A DNA stretch of 60,189 nt, from assembly GCA_944387055.1 (NCBI GenBank), contig CALXDL010000007.1, positions 1-60,189 of the forward strand, read 5' to 3'. The notes under the pieces were generated by a model. The model was not told where the DNA came from and ran no database searches. It saw only the letters and a list, made by a program, of their open reading frames with translations. Of the stretch, positions 52,060-60,189 are shown in pieces. The first letter of the stretch is position 1; each line of letters starts with the position of its first letter. The stretch comes from an uncultured Oscillospiraceae bacterium. GTDB taxonomy: Bacteria > Bacillota > Clostridia > Oscillospirales > Oscillospiraceae. The translations under genes were made by a program, and so were the position numbers.

Positions 52060-52833
52060 TCAGCGGACATCCACTCGCTCCACACTGGAGCAGCGGCCTG
52101 TGGCGCTGTCCAGGGTGAAGATGGCGCCCTGCATCTTGGCTGGACCGCCGGGGGCCTGATAGCGGCCCGGCAGGCCGCCCAGGAACGTCTCGATCGACTG
52201 CCAGGGCTCGATGCCCAGGACCGATTCCACGGCCCCTGTCATGCCCAAGTCGGTAAGATATCCCATCCCCTTGGGATACACCCGCTCGTCAGCCGTCGGG
52301 ACATGGGTGTGGGTGCCCCAGAGCGCGGACGCCCGGCCGTCCAGATAATAGCCCATGGCCAGCTTCTCGCTGGTGGCGGAGGCATGGAAGTCCACCAGCG
52401 TGAGGTCTGCCTCCCCTTCCTTGAGCAGCTTGTCCGCCGTGGTGAAGGGATTGTCCGCCCCCCAGCTCAGGTCGCCCCGGCCGATCAGGTTCATCACCCG
52501 CACGCGCAGCCCTCCCAAGTCATAGATGCCGCATCCCCGGCCCGGCGCCCGGCCCGTGAAATTGGCGGGCCGCAGGATCCAGGGCGTGTCGTCCAGGAAG
52601 CCGGCGATCTGGGGCTTGCCGAACGCATGGTTGCCCAGCGTCACCACGTCGGCCCCGGCGGCATAGATACGCTCCGCCTGGTCCGCTGTCAGGCCCACTG
52701 AGGCGGCGTTCTCGCCGTTGACCACTGTGAAGGTGATGCCCTTGAGCTTCTGGAACGGCCGCAGGGTCCTCTCCAGATGCCGGAGGCCCTGTTCCATCAC
52801 GACGTCTCCCACTGCCAGCACCCGTATCTCCAT
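52060..52833 (-). CDS. ymdB: YmdB-like metallophosphoesterase (TIGR00282)
   Basis: The 257-residue enzyme has the family's Asp9, NGENAA (residue about 39), GNHAF (about 67), DFHASATSEK (about 148) and GTHTHVPTAD (about 173), which are ligands of the two-metal site. The third motif reads GNHAFGK where GNHTWD is usual, but the metal-binding Asn-His is kept. YmdB is a cyclic-nucleotide phosphodiesterase that influences Bacillus sporulation and biofilms. A promoter with TTGCAA and TATACT is at 52866-52894. Confidence 0.9.
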   Translation of the reverse strand: MEIRVLAVGDVVMEQGLRHLERTLRPFQKLKGITFTVVNGENAASVGLTADQAERIYAAGADVVTLGNHAFGKPQIAGFLDDTPWILRPANFTGRAPGRGCGIYDLGGLRVRVMNLIGRGDLSWGADNPFTTADKLLKEGEADLTLVDFHASATSEKLAMGYYLDGRASALWGTHTHVPTADERVYPKGMGYLTDLGMTGAVESVLGIEPWQSIETFLGGLPGRYQAPGGPAKMQGAIFTLDSATGRCSSVERVDVR

Positions 52834-52865
52834 GCCCCACGCCCCTTTTCACAGTCTAGACTGAT

Positions 52866-52894
52866 AGTATACCAAAGATCGGTGGGCGTTGCAA
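52866..52894 (-). promoter_or_regulatory. promoter of ymdB
   Basis: TTGCAA (52894-52889), 17-bp spacer, TATACT (52871-52866). Confidence 0.65.
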
Positions 52895-52922
52895 AGGATC
52901 TGCGGAAATTTTCGAAGAGGCG

Positions 52923-52951
52923 TTGCGCTCTCGTCTTTCTCCGCTTATAAT
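52923..52951 (+). promoter_or_regulatory. promoter of the LysR-family gene
   Basis: TTGCGC (52923-52928), 17-bp spacer, TATAAT (52946-52951), divergent from the ymdB promoter. Confidence 0.65.
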
Positions 52952-52994
52952 AACTACGTCACCAATAAGATATATCGATAGTAGGAGGCCCCCT

Positions 52995-53882
52995 ATGGCA
53001 GTCAAACTGGATCTATACCGGGTGTTCAAGGCCGTGGCCGAGACCGGGAACATCTCTCTTGCAGCAAAAGAGCTCTATATCTCTCAGTCTGCGGTGAGCC
53101 AATCGATCAAACAGCTGGAGACGGCGCTCCAGGCGCGATTGTTCTCCCGCAGTCCCCGGGGCGTGTCCCTCACCGGAGAGGGGCAGATGCTCTATCAATA
53201 CGTCCGCAGCGCCCTGGGCCTCATCGCCACAGGGGAGGACAAGCTCTCCCAGGCCCAGCAGCTCCTGCTGGGCACGCTGGTCATCGGCGCCAGCGACACT
53301 GTGACCAGCTTCTTCCTCACCCGGTATCTGGAGGCGTTCCACCGGGAGCATCCCGCCATCCGGCTGAAGATCGTCAGCGGCCGCAGCGCCAAGGTCCTCA
53401 GCATGCTCCACTCCGGCGCGGTGGACATCGCCTTCGCCTCCTCCCCCGCAGACGCGGCCGTGGAGCATTGGCCCTGCTTCGCCACCCACTCGGCCTTCGT
53501 GGCGGGCAGCGGATACGACTGCGATTTCGACCATGTCTACTCGATCCAGGAGATCGCGGACTTCCCGCTGATCCTGCTGGAGCGCAAGGCCAGCAGCCGG
53601 GTGATCCTGGAGCAGTACTTCCTCAAGAGCGGCGTGACGCTGGCCCCGGAGATCGAGCTGAGTTCCCGCAGCCTGCTGGTGTCCCTGGCCCGTATCGGCC
53701 TGGGGGTGGCGGGCGTGACGCTGGAATTCGTCCAGCGTGCCCTGGATGCCGGTGAGATCCGGGTCCTGAAGACCGATTTCGACATCCCGCCCCGCAGCGT
53801 GGACATGTGTACGCTGCGGGAAGTGACGCCCACCGCCGCGGCCTCCGCCTTCATGGAGATGGTCCGGGCGGATCGGTCTTGA
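52995..53882 (+). CDS. LysR-family transcriptional regulator
   Basis: The 295-residue protein has a typical N-terminal winged helix-turn-helix (residues about 17-36, LAAKELYISQSAVSQSIKQL) and a periplasmic-binding-like effector domain starting LVIGASDTVTSFFL. The start at 52995 follows AGGAGG; the 24-residue upstream extension overlaps its promoter. The TRIC channel gene follows 9 bp after its stop and may be a target. The effector is unknown. Confidence 0.92.
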   Translation: MAVKLDLYRVFKAVAETGNISLAAKELYISQSAVSQSIKQLETALQARLFSRSPRGVSLTGEGQMLYQYVRSALGLIATGEDKLSQAQQLLLGTLVIGASDTVTSFFLTRYLEAFHREHPAIRLKIVSGRSAKVLSMLHSGAVDIAFASSPADAAVEHWPCFATHSAFVAGSGYDCDFDHVYSIQEIADFPLILLERKASSRVILEQYFLKSGVTLAPEIELSSRSLLVSLARIGLGVAGVTLEFVQRALDAGEIRVLKTDFDIPPRSVDMCTLREVTPTAAASAFMEMVRADRS

Positions 53883-53891
53883 GGAGGCGCC

Positions 53892-54521
53892 ATGGACACG
53901 TTCCTCCTCATCCTGGAGCTGGCGGGCACCATGGCCTTCGCGGCCTCCGGCGCGATGACCGGGTCGAAGAAGGAGATGGACCTTTTCGGCGTCTGGATCC
54001 TGGGCCTGACCACCGCTGTGGGCGGCGGTGTCATCCGCGACCTCATCCTGGGGAACGTCCCGCCCGCCACCTTCCGCGATCCCATCTATGCCGCCGTGGC
54101 ATCGGCCACCTCCCTGATATTCTTCCTGCCCCAGGTCCGGCGGGCCCTGCAGCGGGACCAGCGGCGCTTCGACCTGGTGATGCTCCTCATGGACTCGGCG
54201 GGCCTCGGCATCTTCACGGTCACGGGCATCCGCCTCGCCTATGACACGGTGGCGGATCCCGGATGGTTCCTGCTGGTGTTCGTGGGCGTGGTCACAGGCG
54301 TGGGCGGAGGTGTCCTGCGGGACGTCCTGGCCGGCGACACGCCCTACATCTTCCGCAAGCATGTCTACGCCTCCGCATCCCTGGCCGGCGCACTGCTGTG
54401 CGCGATCTTGTGGCGTCCGGCCGGCAGCCTGCCGGCCATGCTGGCGGGCATGTGTCTGGTGCTCTCCATCCGGTGCCTCTCGGCCTATTTCCACTGGGAC
54501 CTGCCCCGGTCCCATGGATAG
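53892..54521 (+). CDS. TRIC-family (UPF0126) cation channel
   Basis: The 209-residue membrane protein has two inverted-repeat-like halves, each with the Gly-rich GGGVIRDLILG (residue about 44) and GGGVLRDVLAG (about 131) motifs that line the pore of TRIC channels. About seven hydrophobic segments. It probably forms a trimeric potassium channel. It is 9 bases after the LysR gene, with GAGGAGG in between, and closes with a terminator at 54552-54590. Confidence 0.9.
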   Translation: MDTFLLILELAGTMAFAASGAMTGSKKEMDLFGVWILGLTTAVGGGVIRDLILGNVPPATFRDPIYAAVASATSLIFFLPQVRRALQRDQRRFDLVMLLMDSAGLGIFTVTGIRLAYDTVADPGWFLLVFVGVVTGVGGGVLRDVLAGDTPYIFRKHVYASASLAGALLCAILWRPAGSLPAMLAGMCLVLSIRCLSAYFHWDLPRSHG

Positions 54522-54551
54522 GGCCCAGGCGTTCTGTCCAGCCGAAAGCGA

Positions 54552-54590
54552 AGCGTCCCCATCTGCCGCGCGGCAGATGGGGACGCTTTT
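54552..54590 (+). terminator. terminator of the LysR/TRIC operon
   Basis: A 17-bp perfect stem (54552-54568 with 54571-54587) followed by TTT. Confidence 0.85.
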
Positions 54591-54628
54591 CCTCTTCCCG
54601 ATGGGACCGCCCTGCCGCCTCTTCGGCG

Positions 54629-55402
54629 TCAGCGGCCGGCCTTCCGGTCCTCTTCGATCAGCAGCTTCAGCGCTTCCACGGCCACCTTCACAGAGGCCGT
54701 GGTGTCCTCGCTCATCTTCTGGTCCAGGCCCGCGGCCTCCCGCTCCTGGTTCCACACCACGTGGAAGCAGGAGCCGCACCGGCAGCCCAGCGCCGCCGCC
54801 ACCACGAACAGGGCCGCGGACTCCATCTCGCTGGCCTTGACGCCCAGCCGTTTCCAAGCCTCCCATTTGGCCTGCAGCTCATAGGAGACCGGCGAGGCCT
54901 GGGGGCTGTGCTGGCCATAGAAGCTGTCCTTGCACTGCACCACACCGGTGTGGAGGGGGTAACCCAGGGCCTTCGTGGCCTGGGTCAGGCACAGGGTGAT
55001 GTCCAGATCCGCCACCGCCGGGAACTCCAAGGGCGCGTACTCCCGGCTGGTATGCTCGAAGCGGATCGCCCCGGTCGCCACCACGATGTCGCCGGACTGC
55101 ACGGCCAGGTCGATACCGCCGCATGTGCCGGTGCGGATGAAGGTGTCTGCGCCGCACTTGTGCAGCTCCTCCATGGCGATGGCGGCAGAGGGGCCGCCGA
55201 TGCCGGTGGAGCAGGCGGTCACCTTCTCCCCCAGGAGCGTCCCCGTCCACACGTTGAACTCCCGGTTGTACGCGATCTGCCTGGCATCGTCGAAGAGCGC
55301 GGCGATGGCGGGCACCCGCCCCGGATCGCCCGGCAGGATGCAGTAGCGTCCGATGTCTCCCTGGGCACAGGCGATATGGAACTGCTTTTCAAGTTCTTGC
55401 AT
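54629..55402 (-). CDS. udp: uridine phosphorylase
   Basis: The 257-residue enzyme has PGDPGRV at residue about 24 (phosphate loop), RTGTCGG (about 90), [12 protein letters not shown] (about 163) and ASEMESAAL (about 197) of the uridine phosphorylase/PNP-I family. The Udp-type FYGQ segment favours uridine over purine nucleosides. It cleaves uridine to uracil and ribose 1-phosphate. It has no close functional neighbour; the BMP-type importer in this window could supply nucleosides, but that is speculative. Confidence 0.9.
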   Translation of the reverse strand: MQELEKQFHIACAQGDIGRYCILPGDPGRVPAIAALFDDARQIAYNREFNVWTGTLLGEKVTACSTGIGGPSAAIAMEELHKCGADTFIRTGTCGGIDLAVQSGDIVVATGAIRFEHTSREYAPLEFPAVADLDITLCLTQATKALGYPLHTGVVQCKDSFYGQHSPQASPVSYELQAKWEAWKRLGVKASEMESAALFVVAAALGCRCGSCFHVVWNQEREAAGLDQKMSEDTTASVKVAVEALKLLIEEDRKAGR

Positions 55403-55423
55403 ACGATCACCTCACTGTAAGTT

Positions 55424-55966
55424 TCACTGGGTCTCCCCGCCGGCAGCGGGGCATGTATCAGGGGCCACGCCGGTCCCCGCAGCCGGGGCCTCCGGCTCTG
55501 CCAGGCGCTCTAGCGCCTGGCCGGAGAGGCGGTAGACCGTCCAGTCCTCCATGGCCTGCGCCCCAAGAGAGCGATAGAAGCCGATGCTCCCGGCGTTCCA
55601 GTCCAGGCACCACCACTCCAGCCGGCCGCAGCCCCGCTGCACCGCGATGGCCGCCAGCTGCCGGAAGATGGCCTTACCGTATCCCTTCCCCCGATGCGCT
55701 GGCCGGACGTACAGATCCTCCAGATACAGGCCCGCCCGGCCCAGGAACGTGGAGAAGTTGTGGAAGAACAGGGCGAAGCCCACCGCCTCCCCATCCTCCA
55801 GCGCGAACAGGACTTCCGCGCGGTGTTTTTGGAACAGCTGGTCCCGCAGGAGCTCCTCACTGGCCACCACTTGGTCCAGCAAGTGCTCGTACTCCGCCAG
55901 CTCCCGGATGAACTGCAAGGTCAGCGGCGTATCGGCCGCCTCCGCAGCTCGGAACGTCAAAGCCAT
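55424..55966 (-). CDS. GNAT acetyltransferase (diamine/SSAT-like)
   Basis: The 180-residue protein has the GNAT core DLYVRPAHRGKGYGKAIFRQLAAI (residues about 82-104) and WNAGSIGFYRSLGA near 124, similar to spermidine/diamine acetyltransferases. The last 25 residues are a Pro/Ala-rich tail. The start at 55966 follows AGGAGG; the longer upstream frame is not supported. Confidence 0.85.
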   Translation of the reverse strand: MALTFRAAEAADTPLTLQFIRELAEYEHLLDQVVASEELLRDQLFQKHRAEVLFALEDGEAVGFALFFHNFSTFLGRAGLYLEDLYVRPAHRGKGYGKAIFRQLAAIAVQRGCGRLEWWCLDWNAGSIGFYRSLGAQAMEDWTVYRLSGQALERLAEPEAPAAGTGVAPDTCPAAGGETQ

Positions 55967-56096
55967 ATGGCCCTCCTCATCCAACGTCAGCATCGGGGCA
56001 TCGGCCCCGCCGCGCCCCACGGGACGGACCGCGCGGCAACACGTCCCCTTCCGGCCGGACGGGCACGCCTGCCAAGGCACCGCCGCGGGCGCAGGC

Positions 56097-58490
56097 TCAC
56101 TTCAGCGTCACCACGGTGACGCCGCTCTCGCCCTCGCCGTAGACGCCCAGGCGGAAGCTCTTGACCGCCTTGTTCCGCCGCAGGATCTCGTGGACGGCCT
56201 TGCGCAGCGCCCCGGTGCCCTTGCCGTGGATGATGGTCACCGTGTCCAGCTTGCCCATGACGGCCGCGGAGAGGAAGTTCTCCACCACGCTCTCCGCCTC
56301 CAGGGTCTCCAGGCCGCGGATGTCCAGCTCCCGGGACGCGGCGGCCCGCAGGGCGCGGTCCGCGTTCTGGCGGACGGAGACGGCGGGCGTCTTCTTGCGG
56401 GCCGCCCGCTCGTCCTCCTCGATGAGGCGCACCTCGTCCGCCTTGGCCTTCATCTTCAGCACGCCCGCCTTGAGCTGCAGCGTGCCGTCCTTGCTCACGG
56501 ACACCACTTCCGCCGGCGTCCGGACGCCGGGGAACTCCACCAGGTCCCCCACCCGGATGGGGCGGCTGGGCTTGGGGATGGGCTCCCGCCGGGCATCCCG
56601 CTTCGAGACGGCGTCCTCCGCCTCGTTGAGCTGGCGGAACAAGCTGGCGCGGGCCTCGTTGGCGTTCTGCATCCGCTCGGCCTTCGCCTGGGCCTTGCGC
56701 ATCTCAGAGAGCTCCGCGAACACCTGGTCGGCGGTCTGCCGGGCGTCCCGCAGGATCCGCTTGGCCTCCGCCTCGCCGCGGCTGCGGGCGTTCTCCTTGG
56801 CCCGCTCCATCTGCTCCCGGAACTCCCGGGCCTTGCGGGCGTCCTCCTCCCGCTGGCGGTAGAGGCGGTCGGCCTCCTGCTCCCGTTTCTCCAGGGCCTG
56901 GCGCTTGGCCTCCAGCTGGGTGAGCACGTCCTCGAAGCGGAGGCTCTCGCCGCTCATCTGCTCCTTGGCGGTCTCGATGACCGCGTCCGGCAGGCCCAGG
57001 CGCTTGGAGATCGCGAAGGCATTGGACTTGCCGGGGATGCCGATCAGCAGCCGGTAGGTGGGGGCCAACGTCTCCACGTCGAACTCGCAGGAGGCGTTCT
57101 CCACCCCCGCCGTGGTCATGGCGAAGGTCTTGAGCTCCGCATAGTGGGTGGTGGCAGCGATGCGCGCCCCCAGCTGCCGAGCGTGCTGGATGACCGCGAT
57201 GGCCAGCGCCGCGCCCTCCACCGGGTCGGTGCCCGCCCCCAGCTCATCGAACAGGATGAGGCTGTGGCGGTCAGCTTCTGCCAAAATGCGTACGATATTG
57301 ACCATATGTGCCGAAAAAGTGGACAAACTTTGCTCGATGCTCTGTTCGTCGCCGATGTCGGCCAGCACCCGCTCATAGACTGAGACCTGGCTGCGGTCCG
57401 CCACGGGGATATGGAGGCCGCACTGGACCATCAGCGTCAGCAGGCCCAGGGTCTTGAGGGTGACGGTCTTGCCGCCGGTGTTGGGACCGGTGATGACCAG
57501 GGTGTCGAAGGTGTCGCCCAGCTCGATGTCGATGGGGACGGCCTTCTTGGGGTCCAGCAGCGGGTGGCGGGCCTTGCGCAGGTGGATGGCCCCGTCCCGC
57601 CGGATGACCGGACGCACCGCGTCCATCCTATAGGAGAGCTGGCCCCGGGCGAAGATCATGTCCAGATGCACCAGCGCGTCATAGTCCCACTGGATGTCCT
57701 CCCGGTGGGCGGCGGCCTCGGCCGAGAGCTCTGCCAGGATCCGCTCGATCTCTTTGAGCTCTTTGGCCTGGAGCTCGATATACTCGTTGTTGGCCTGGAC
57801 GACTCCCATGGGCTCCACGAACAGCGTGGCCCCGGTGGAGGAGATGTCATGGACCAGGCCGGGCAGGTCGCCCTTGTGCTCCGCCTTCACCGGCACCACG
57901 AAGCGGCCGTCCCGCTGGGTGATGATGGTCTCCTGCAAGATCTTCCCGTAGCTGGGGGAGGAGATGATCCGCTGCAGGATCTGGCGGCTCTTGGCCTGGG
58001 CCGCCCGCATGTGGCGGCGGATATCCGCCAGCTCCGTGCTGGCGGCGTCGGCGATGGTGTCCTCGTCCGGGATGGCGCGCTTGATCTTCTCCTCCAGGAA
58101 GCGGTTGCCGTGGAGGGAGAGGAACAGGTGGTCGATGGCCGTCTTCTCCGCCGCCTCGTCGTTGAAATATTCCTTGGCCCGGCGGGCGGCGGTCAGCAGG
58201 ACCGCGATGGTCAGCAGCTCCCGGGTGTTCAGCGCGCCGCCCCGGTCCGCCCGGTCCAGGGCCTCCGCCACCGGCTTCACGCCGGAGAAGGAGGGGCTGC
58301 CCCGCAGGCCGATGAGCTGACGGGCCGCGTCGGTCTGGTCCAGCAGCCGCAGCACCTCCTCGGGCTCGGTCTCCGGCCGGAGCGCGGCGCAGCGGGCCTT
58401 GGCCTCGGCGCTCACCGCCTGTTCGGAGAGCAGCTCCAGCACCCGGGGCAGCTCCAGCGTACGGATGGATTTGTCGAACAACTCGCTCAT
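56097..58490 (-). CDS. mutS2: MutS2 endonuclease
   Basis: The 797-residue protein has a MutS-like core and ATPase: Walker A GPNTGGKTV (residue about 330), FDELGAGTDP (Walker B, about 408), then a long coiled-coil segment (about 515-640) and a C-terminal Smr nuclease domain starting LDIRGLETLEAE (about 718) with HGKGTGALR. MutS2 resolves branched DNA and stalled ribosomes and limits recombination. Full length. GGAGAACCGACCC lies before the ATG. Confidence 0.97.
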   Translation of the reverse strand: MSELFDKSIRTLELPRVLELLSEQAVSAEAKARCAALRPETEPEEVLRLLDQTDAARQLIGLRGSPSFSGVKPVAEALDRADRGGALNTRELLTIAVLLTAARRAKEYFNDEAAEKTAIDHLFLSLHGNRFLEEKIKRAIPDEDTIADAASTELADIRRHMRAAQAKSRQILQRIISSPSYGKILQETIITQRDGRFVVPVKAEHKGDLPGLVHDISSTGATLFVEPMGVVQANNEYIELQAKELKEIERILAELSAEAAAHREDIQWDYDALVHLDMIFARGQLSYRMDAVRPVIRRDGAIHLRKARHPLLDPKKAVPIDIELGDTFDTLVITGPNTGGKTVTLKTLGLLTLMVQCGLHIPVADRSQVSVYERVLADIGDEQSIEQSLSTFSAHMVNIVRILAEADRHSLILFDELGAGTDPVEGAALAIAVIQHARQLGARIAATTHYAELKTFAMTTAGVENASCEFDVETLAPTYRLLIGIPGKSNAFAISKRLGLPDAVIETAKEQMSGESLRFEDVLTQLEAKRQALEKREQEADRLYRQREEDARKAREFREQMERAKENARSRGEAEAKRILRDARQTADQVFAELSEMRKAQAKAERMQNANEARASLFRQLNEAEDAVSKRDARREPIPKPSRPIRVGDLVEFPGVRTPAEVVSVSKDGTLQLKAGVLKMKAKADEVRLIEEDERAARKKTPAVSVRQNADRALRAAASRELDIRGLETLEAESVVENFLSAAVMGKLDTVTIIHGKGTGALRKAVHEILRRNKAVKSFRLGVYGEGESGVTVVTLK

Positions 58491-58526
58491 GGGTCGGTTC
58501 TCCTGTTAAGGCATTTTACTTGATCG

Positions 58527-58994
58527 TCATTTGGAAATGTAGGGATCCGGCTCCTCCAGCACCCAGGGCAGCACGTGGTCGAACTCCATCTGGAAGCAGG
58601 GCCTCGGAAAGTCCTCCGGCAGATGCTCGCACCCCGTCTTGAAGGCCACGGAATCTCCCTCCGCCAGGGCGTACCACCCGAATGGGAAGACCTCGCGCCC
58701 CTGCGGCTCGGAGTCCCCCTCCAGGATCCTCCCCACCAGGTGATACCACCCGTCGCCGCAAAGGGTCTCCGGCGTCCCGTCGTAATAGCACAGCTCGTGG
58801 GGCTTCTCCGGATCCAGTCCCAGCTGATCGAAAAAGTCCCGTACCGGCTGGGGCAGGGAGCCCACCGCCTTGACGAAATTCCGGCATCCGGCACAGTCAC
58901 AGGTGACCGCAGGCAGCGGGTGGGCCGCGTAATAGGCCCGGGTGGCCTCCACATCCACTTCCAAGCGATAGGGGCCAAAGACGAACTCTGTCAT
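58527..58994 (-). CDS. unknown Cys-rich protein
   Basis: The 155-residue protein has CDCAGCRNF (residues about 31-39), a zinc-type cysteine group without further pairs, then an acidic and aromatic C-terminal half. I recognise no named family. The start at 58994 is chosen over the ATG two codons before because AAAGGGAG is 6 bases upstream of it. It lies between recO and mutS2 in the same direction. Confidence 0.75.
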   Translation of the reverse strand: MTEFVFGPYRLEVDVEATRAYYAAHPLPAVTCDCAGCRNFVKAVGSLPQPVRDFFDQLGLDPEKPHELCYYDGTPETLCGDGWYHLVGRILEGDSEPQGREVFPFGWYALAEGDSVAFKTGCEHLPEDFPRPCFQMEFDHVLPWVLEEPDPYISK

Positions 58995-59042
58995 ATCCAT
59001 CTCCCTTTCGTATAAATAAAGCGGATCATTACAAAATGTACT

Positions 59043-59816
59043 CTATCTCGACAGGATCCTCGCCGGCTGGAGGCTCTTGTAGAAGTCCAGGGTCCGGAAG
59101 CCACGCTCCAGCTGGGCGGTGGTGAACGCCTCCGCCGCAGCGCAGAAGCGCTTCATGGCCTCCGCCCCCAGGGTGAAGGAATAGAGCCGCTTGGGGTCCC
59201 CGTAGAGCACGCGGCGGGCCGCAGCCAGGGAATCCCGGCACAGCGGCATGGACAGCGCGCTCTCCCGGGCGCCGCACCGTCCGCAGCGCAGGACGCCCTG
59301 GACCACATCCAGGCAGGGCTGCTGGGGATCCGGCCGGCCGCAGTAGGCACAGGCGTCCAGCAGCGGCTCGTACCCCGCCAGGGCCAGCAGTTTCCACTCG
59401 AAGGCCGCTTTCACCAGGGGCGCGGGCTTGTGCAGCGTCCCCAGGGCATAGAGGCCGTTGAGCAGGTGACGCAGCAGCTCCGGCGCCGGCTCCTCCGCGG
59501 TGACGGCCTCCGTCAGCTCCGCGAGGTAGCAGCCCAGGGCCAGGGCCTCCAGGTCCGCCCGCAGGCCGCTGAACAGCTCCAGCGTGCTCCCCTCGCTGGC
59601 GTACCACCACTCCCCTCGCTGGTACAGGGTCCACTCCGAATAGGCCAGATGCTGGGCGCAGGCGGCGTACTTGCAGCTCTTGCGCCGGACGCCCCGAGCG
59701 ATGACGGAGAGCTTCCCCCGCTCCGCTGTCAGGAGCGTGAGGATCTTGTCGGCGTCCTTGGTCTCCGTCTCCCGCAGGACGATCCCGTTCGTCACGATGT
59801 AAGGCGTGGCCGCCAT
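59043..59816 (-). CDS. recO: DNA repair protein RecO
   Basis: The 257-residue protein has the RecO N-terminal OB fold: GIVLRETETKDADKILTLLT (residues about 11-30), then GRGVRRKSCKYAA-like, and a zinc finger CAYC..CGRC near residues 157-180. With RecF and RecR it loads RecA on SSB-coated DNA. YqzL-like ORF immediately upstream is the usual Firmicute arrangement. Confidence 0.95.
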   Translation of the reverse strand: MAATPYIVTNGIVLRETETKDADKILTLLTAERGKLSVIARGVRRKSCKYAACAQHLAYSEWTLYQRGEWWYASEGSTLELFSGLRADLEALALGCYLAELTEAVTAEEPAPELLRHLLNGLYALGTLHKPAPLVKAAFEWKLLALAGYEPLLDACAYCGRPDPQQPCLDVVQGVLRCGRCGARESALSMPLCRDSLAAARRVLYGDPKRLYSFTLGAEAMKRFCAAAEAFTTAQLERGFRTLDFYKSLQPARILSR

Positions 59817-59871
59817 GGATATCCACCACCCGTAGGAAAGGAACTGGCGGGGCAGGCGGTCCGCCTGCCCG

Positions 59872-59967
59872 TCATGACGGAGGCACCTCCTCCGCCGCGC
59901 GATAGATGAGATAAGCCAACGGCTCCCCCGTCAGCCGGAACAGCTCCCACAGCGGTGCAGCATCCAT
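59872..59967 (-). CDS. YqzL-like 31-residue protein
   Basis: A short frame reads MDAAPLWELFRLTGEPLAYLI and continues for ten residues to a stop. A W.LF..TG..YL. pattern is that of the YqzL family, which in Firmicutes lies between era and recO. A ribosome site AAAGGGGG is 8 bases upstream. Such proteins are too short for most gene finders; the recO gene begins 55 bases downstream. Confidence 0.7.
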   Translation of the reverse strand: MDAAPLWELFRLTGEPLAYLIYRAAEEVPPS

Positions 59968-60054
59968 CCAGCAGACCCCCTTTCGAGATAGTCTGGCGGA
60001 TCCTGTCGGATCTTATGGCTGGGAATGTCCGGTCCTGCCCCGCGGGGCGCCGCC

Positions 60055-60189
60055 TCACTCGTCCCGATTGTGCCAGTAACTTGCAAAACCGTCGCACAGT
60101 CTCACGTATCCTGGCCGCACCAAAAGAATAAAATCTGGATGAGGCGAGCTGGTCCTAAATTTCTCCCGGGAGCGCACCCGCGCTCCGCA
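60055..60189 (-). CDS. possible C-terminal fragment of a gene cut by the window edge
   Basis: A frame open from the right edge runs 44 codons to a TGA, ending GYVRLCDGFASYWHNRDE. It has no start inside the window. It does not look like the C-terminus of Era, the usual neighbour. It may be non-coding. Confidence 0.3.
   Translation of the reverse strand, partial: CGARVRSREKFRTSSPHPDFILLVRPGYVRLCDGFASYWHNRDE

Noticed and set aside
52060-52833. YmdB inactivated by GNHAF in place of GNHTW
   Set aside because: The Asn-His pair that binds metal is kept and all other metal ligands are present, so loss of activity is not supported.
59792-60097. 101-codon frame over the YqzL-like gene
   Set aside because: Starts at a GTG and has no site; the overlapping 31-codon frame has the better ribosome site and a family-like sequence.

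Overview
The window is about 60% GC and looks like the chromosome of a spore-forming, anaerobic Firmicute of the class Clostridia, most likely an Oscillospiraceae-type gut bacterium. This is inferred from a GerA/SpoVAF-type spore germination protein, MutS2, an AzlCD exporter, an electron-bifurcating [FeFe] hydrogenase, several ferredoxins, a BMP-type ABC importer, and AGGAGG ribosome sites with TTGACA/TATAAT promoters. No phage genes, IS elements, rRNA or CRISPR arrays were seen.

Layout. 1-6.4 kb: tRNA-Leu, a pyridoxal kinase, a secreted serine hydrolase, then a LacI-family regulator divergent from GAPDH, both with palindromic operators just downstream of their promoters. 6.4-6.85 kb: a gene-free stretch with a promoter, a terminator and complementary segments, proposed as a structured non-coding RNA. 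6.9-9.7 kb: a FliB-like lysine methylase, a Crp/Fnr regulator, and two divergent ferredoxin genes with a Crp-type half-site palindrome between them. 9.7-17.4 kb: spore germination protein, sugar-acid genes (two-part altronate-dehydratase-like enzyme, KDG permease, IlvD/Edd dehydratase) and a cation/proton antiporter. 17.6-26.8 kb: a GNAT enzyme and a transport/redox cassette (aldo/keto reductase, FAD oxidoreductase, BMP lipoprotein, ABC ATPase, two permeases), closed at the other end by a close paralogue of the same aldo/keto reductase in inverted orientation and preceded by a long leader with an intrinsic terminator. 27-31 kb: XpaC-like, small membrane protein, TelA and TPM-domain operon, then a membrane protein. 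31.2-35.4 kb: azlCD, argS, a DUF1934 protein and murI. 35.5-37.3 kb: an unknown protein and a DUF362 ferredoxin protein.

37.3-41 kb: five tRNAs (Val, Asp, Phe, Gly, Cys), with an inverted-repeat spacer and a second promoter before tRNA-Cys, then hslO, a methyltransferase, a TrpR-like regulator and a DUF3298 protein. 40.9-45.2 kb: the HydABC hydrogenase operon. 45.3-49.3 kb: an amino-acid/sodium symporter under a tandem glycine riboswitch, a cysteine-desulfidase-like protein and a ZIP transporter. 49.4-60.2 kb: an asparaginase gene with a one-base frameshift, a nuclease-type phosphoesterase, a YbaK protein, YmdB, a LysR regulator, a TRIC channel, uridine phosphorylase, GNAT, MutS2, an unknown protein, RecO and a 31-residue YqzL-like protein.

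Functionally the window combines central metabolism (GAPDH), sugar-acid catabolism, hydrogen-based disposal of reducing equivalents from NADH and ferredoxin, amino-acid handling and DNA repair. The least explained parts are the inverted aldo/keto-reductase-flanked ABC cassette with its attenuated leader, the candidate RNA at 6.4-6.8 kb, and the LacI/gap control region. All similarity statements are by eye; no database search was run.
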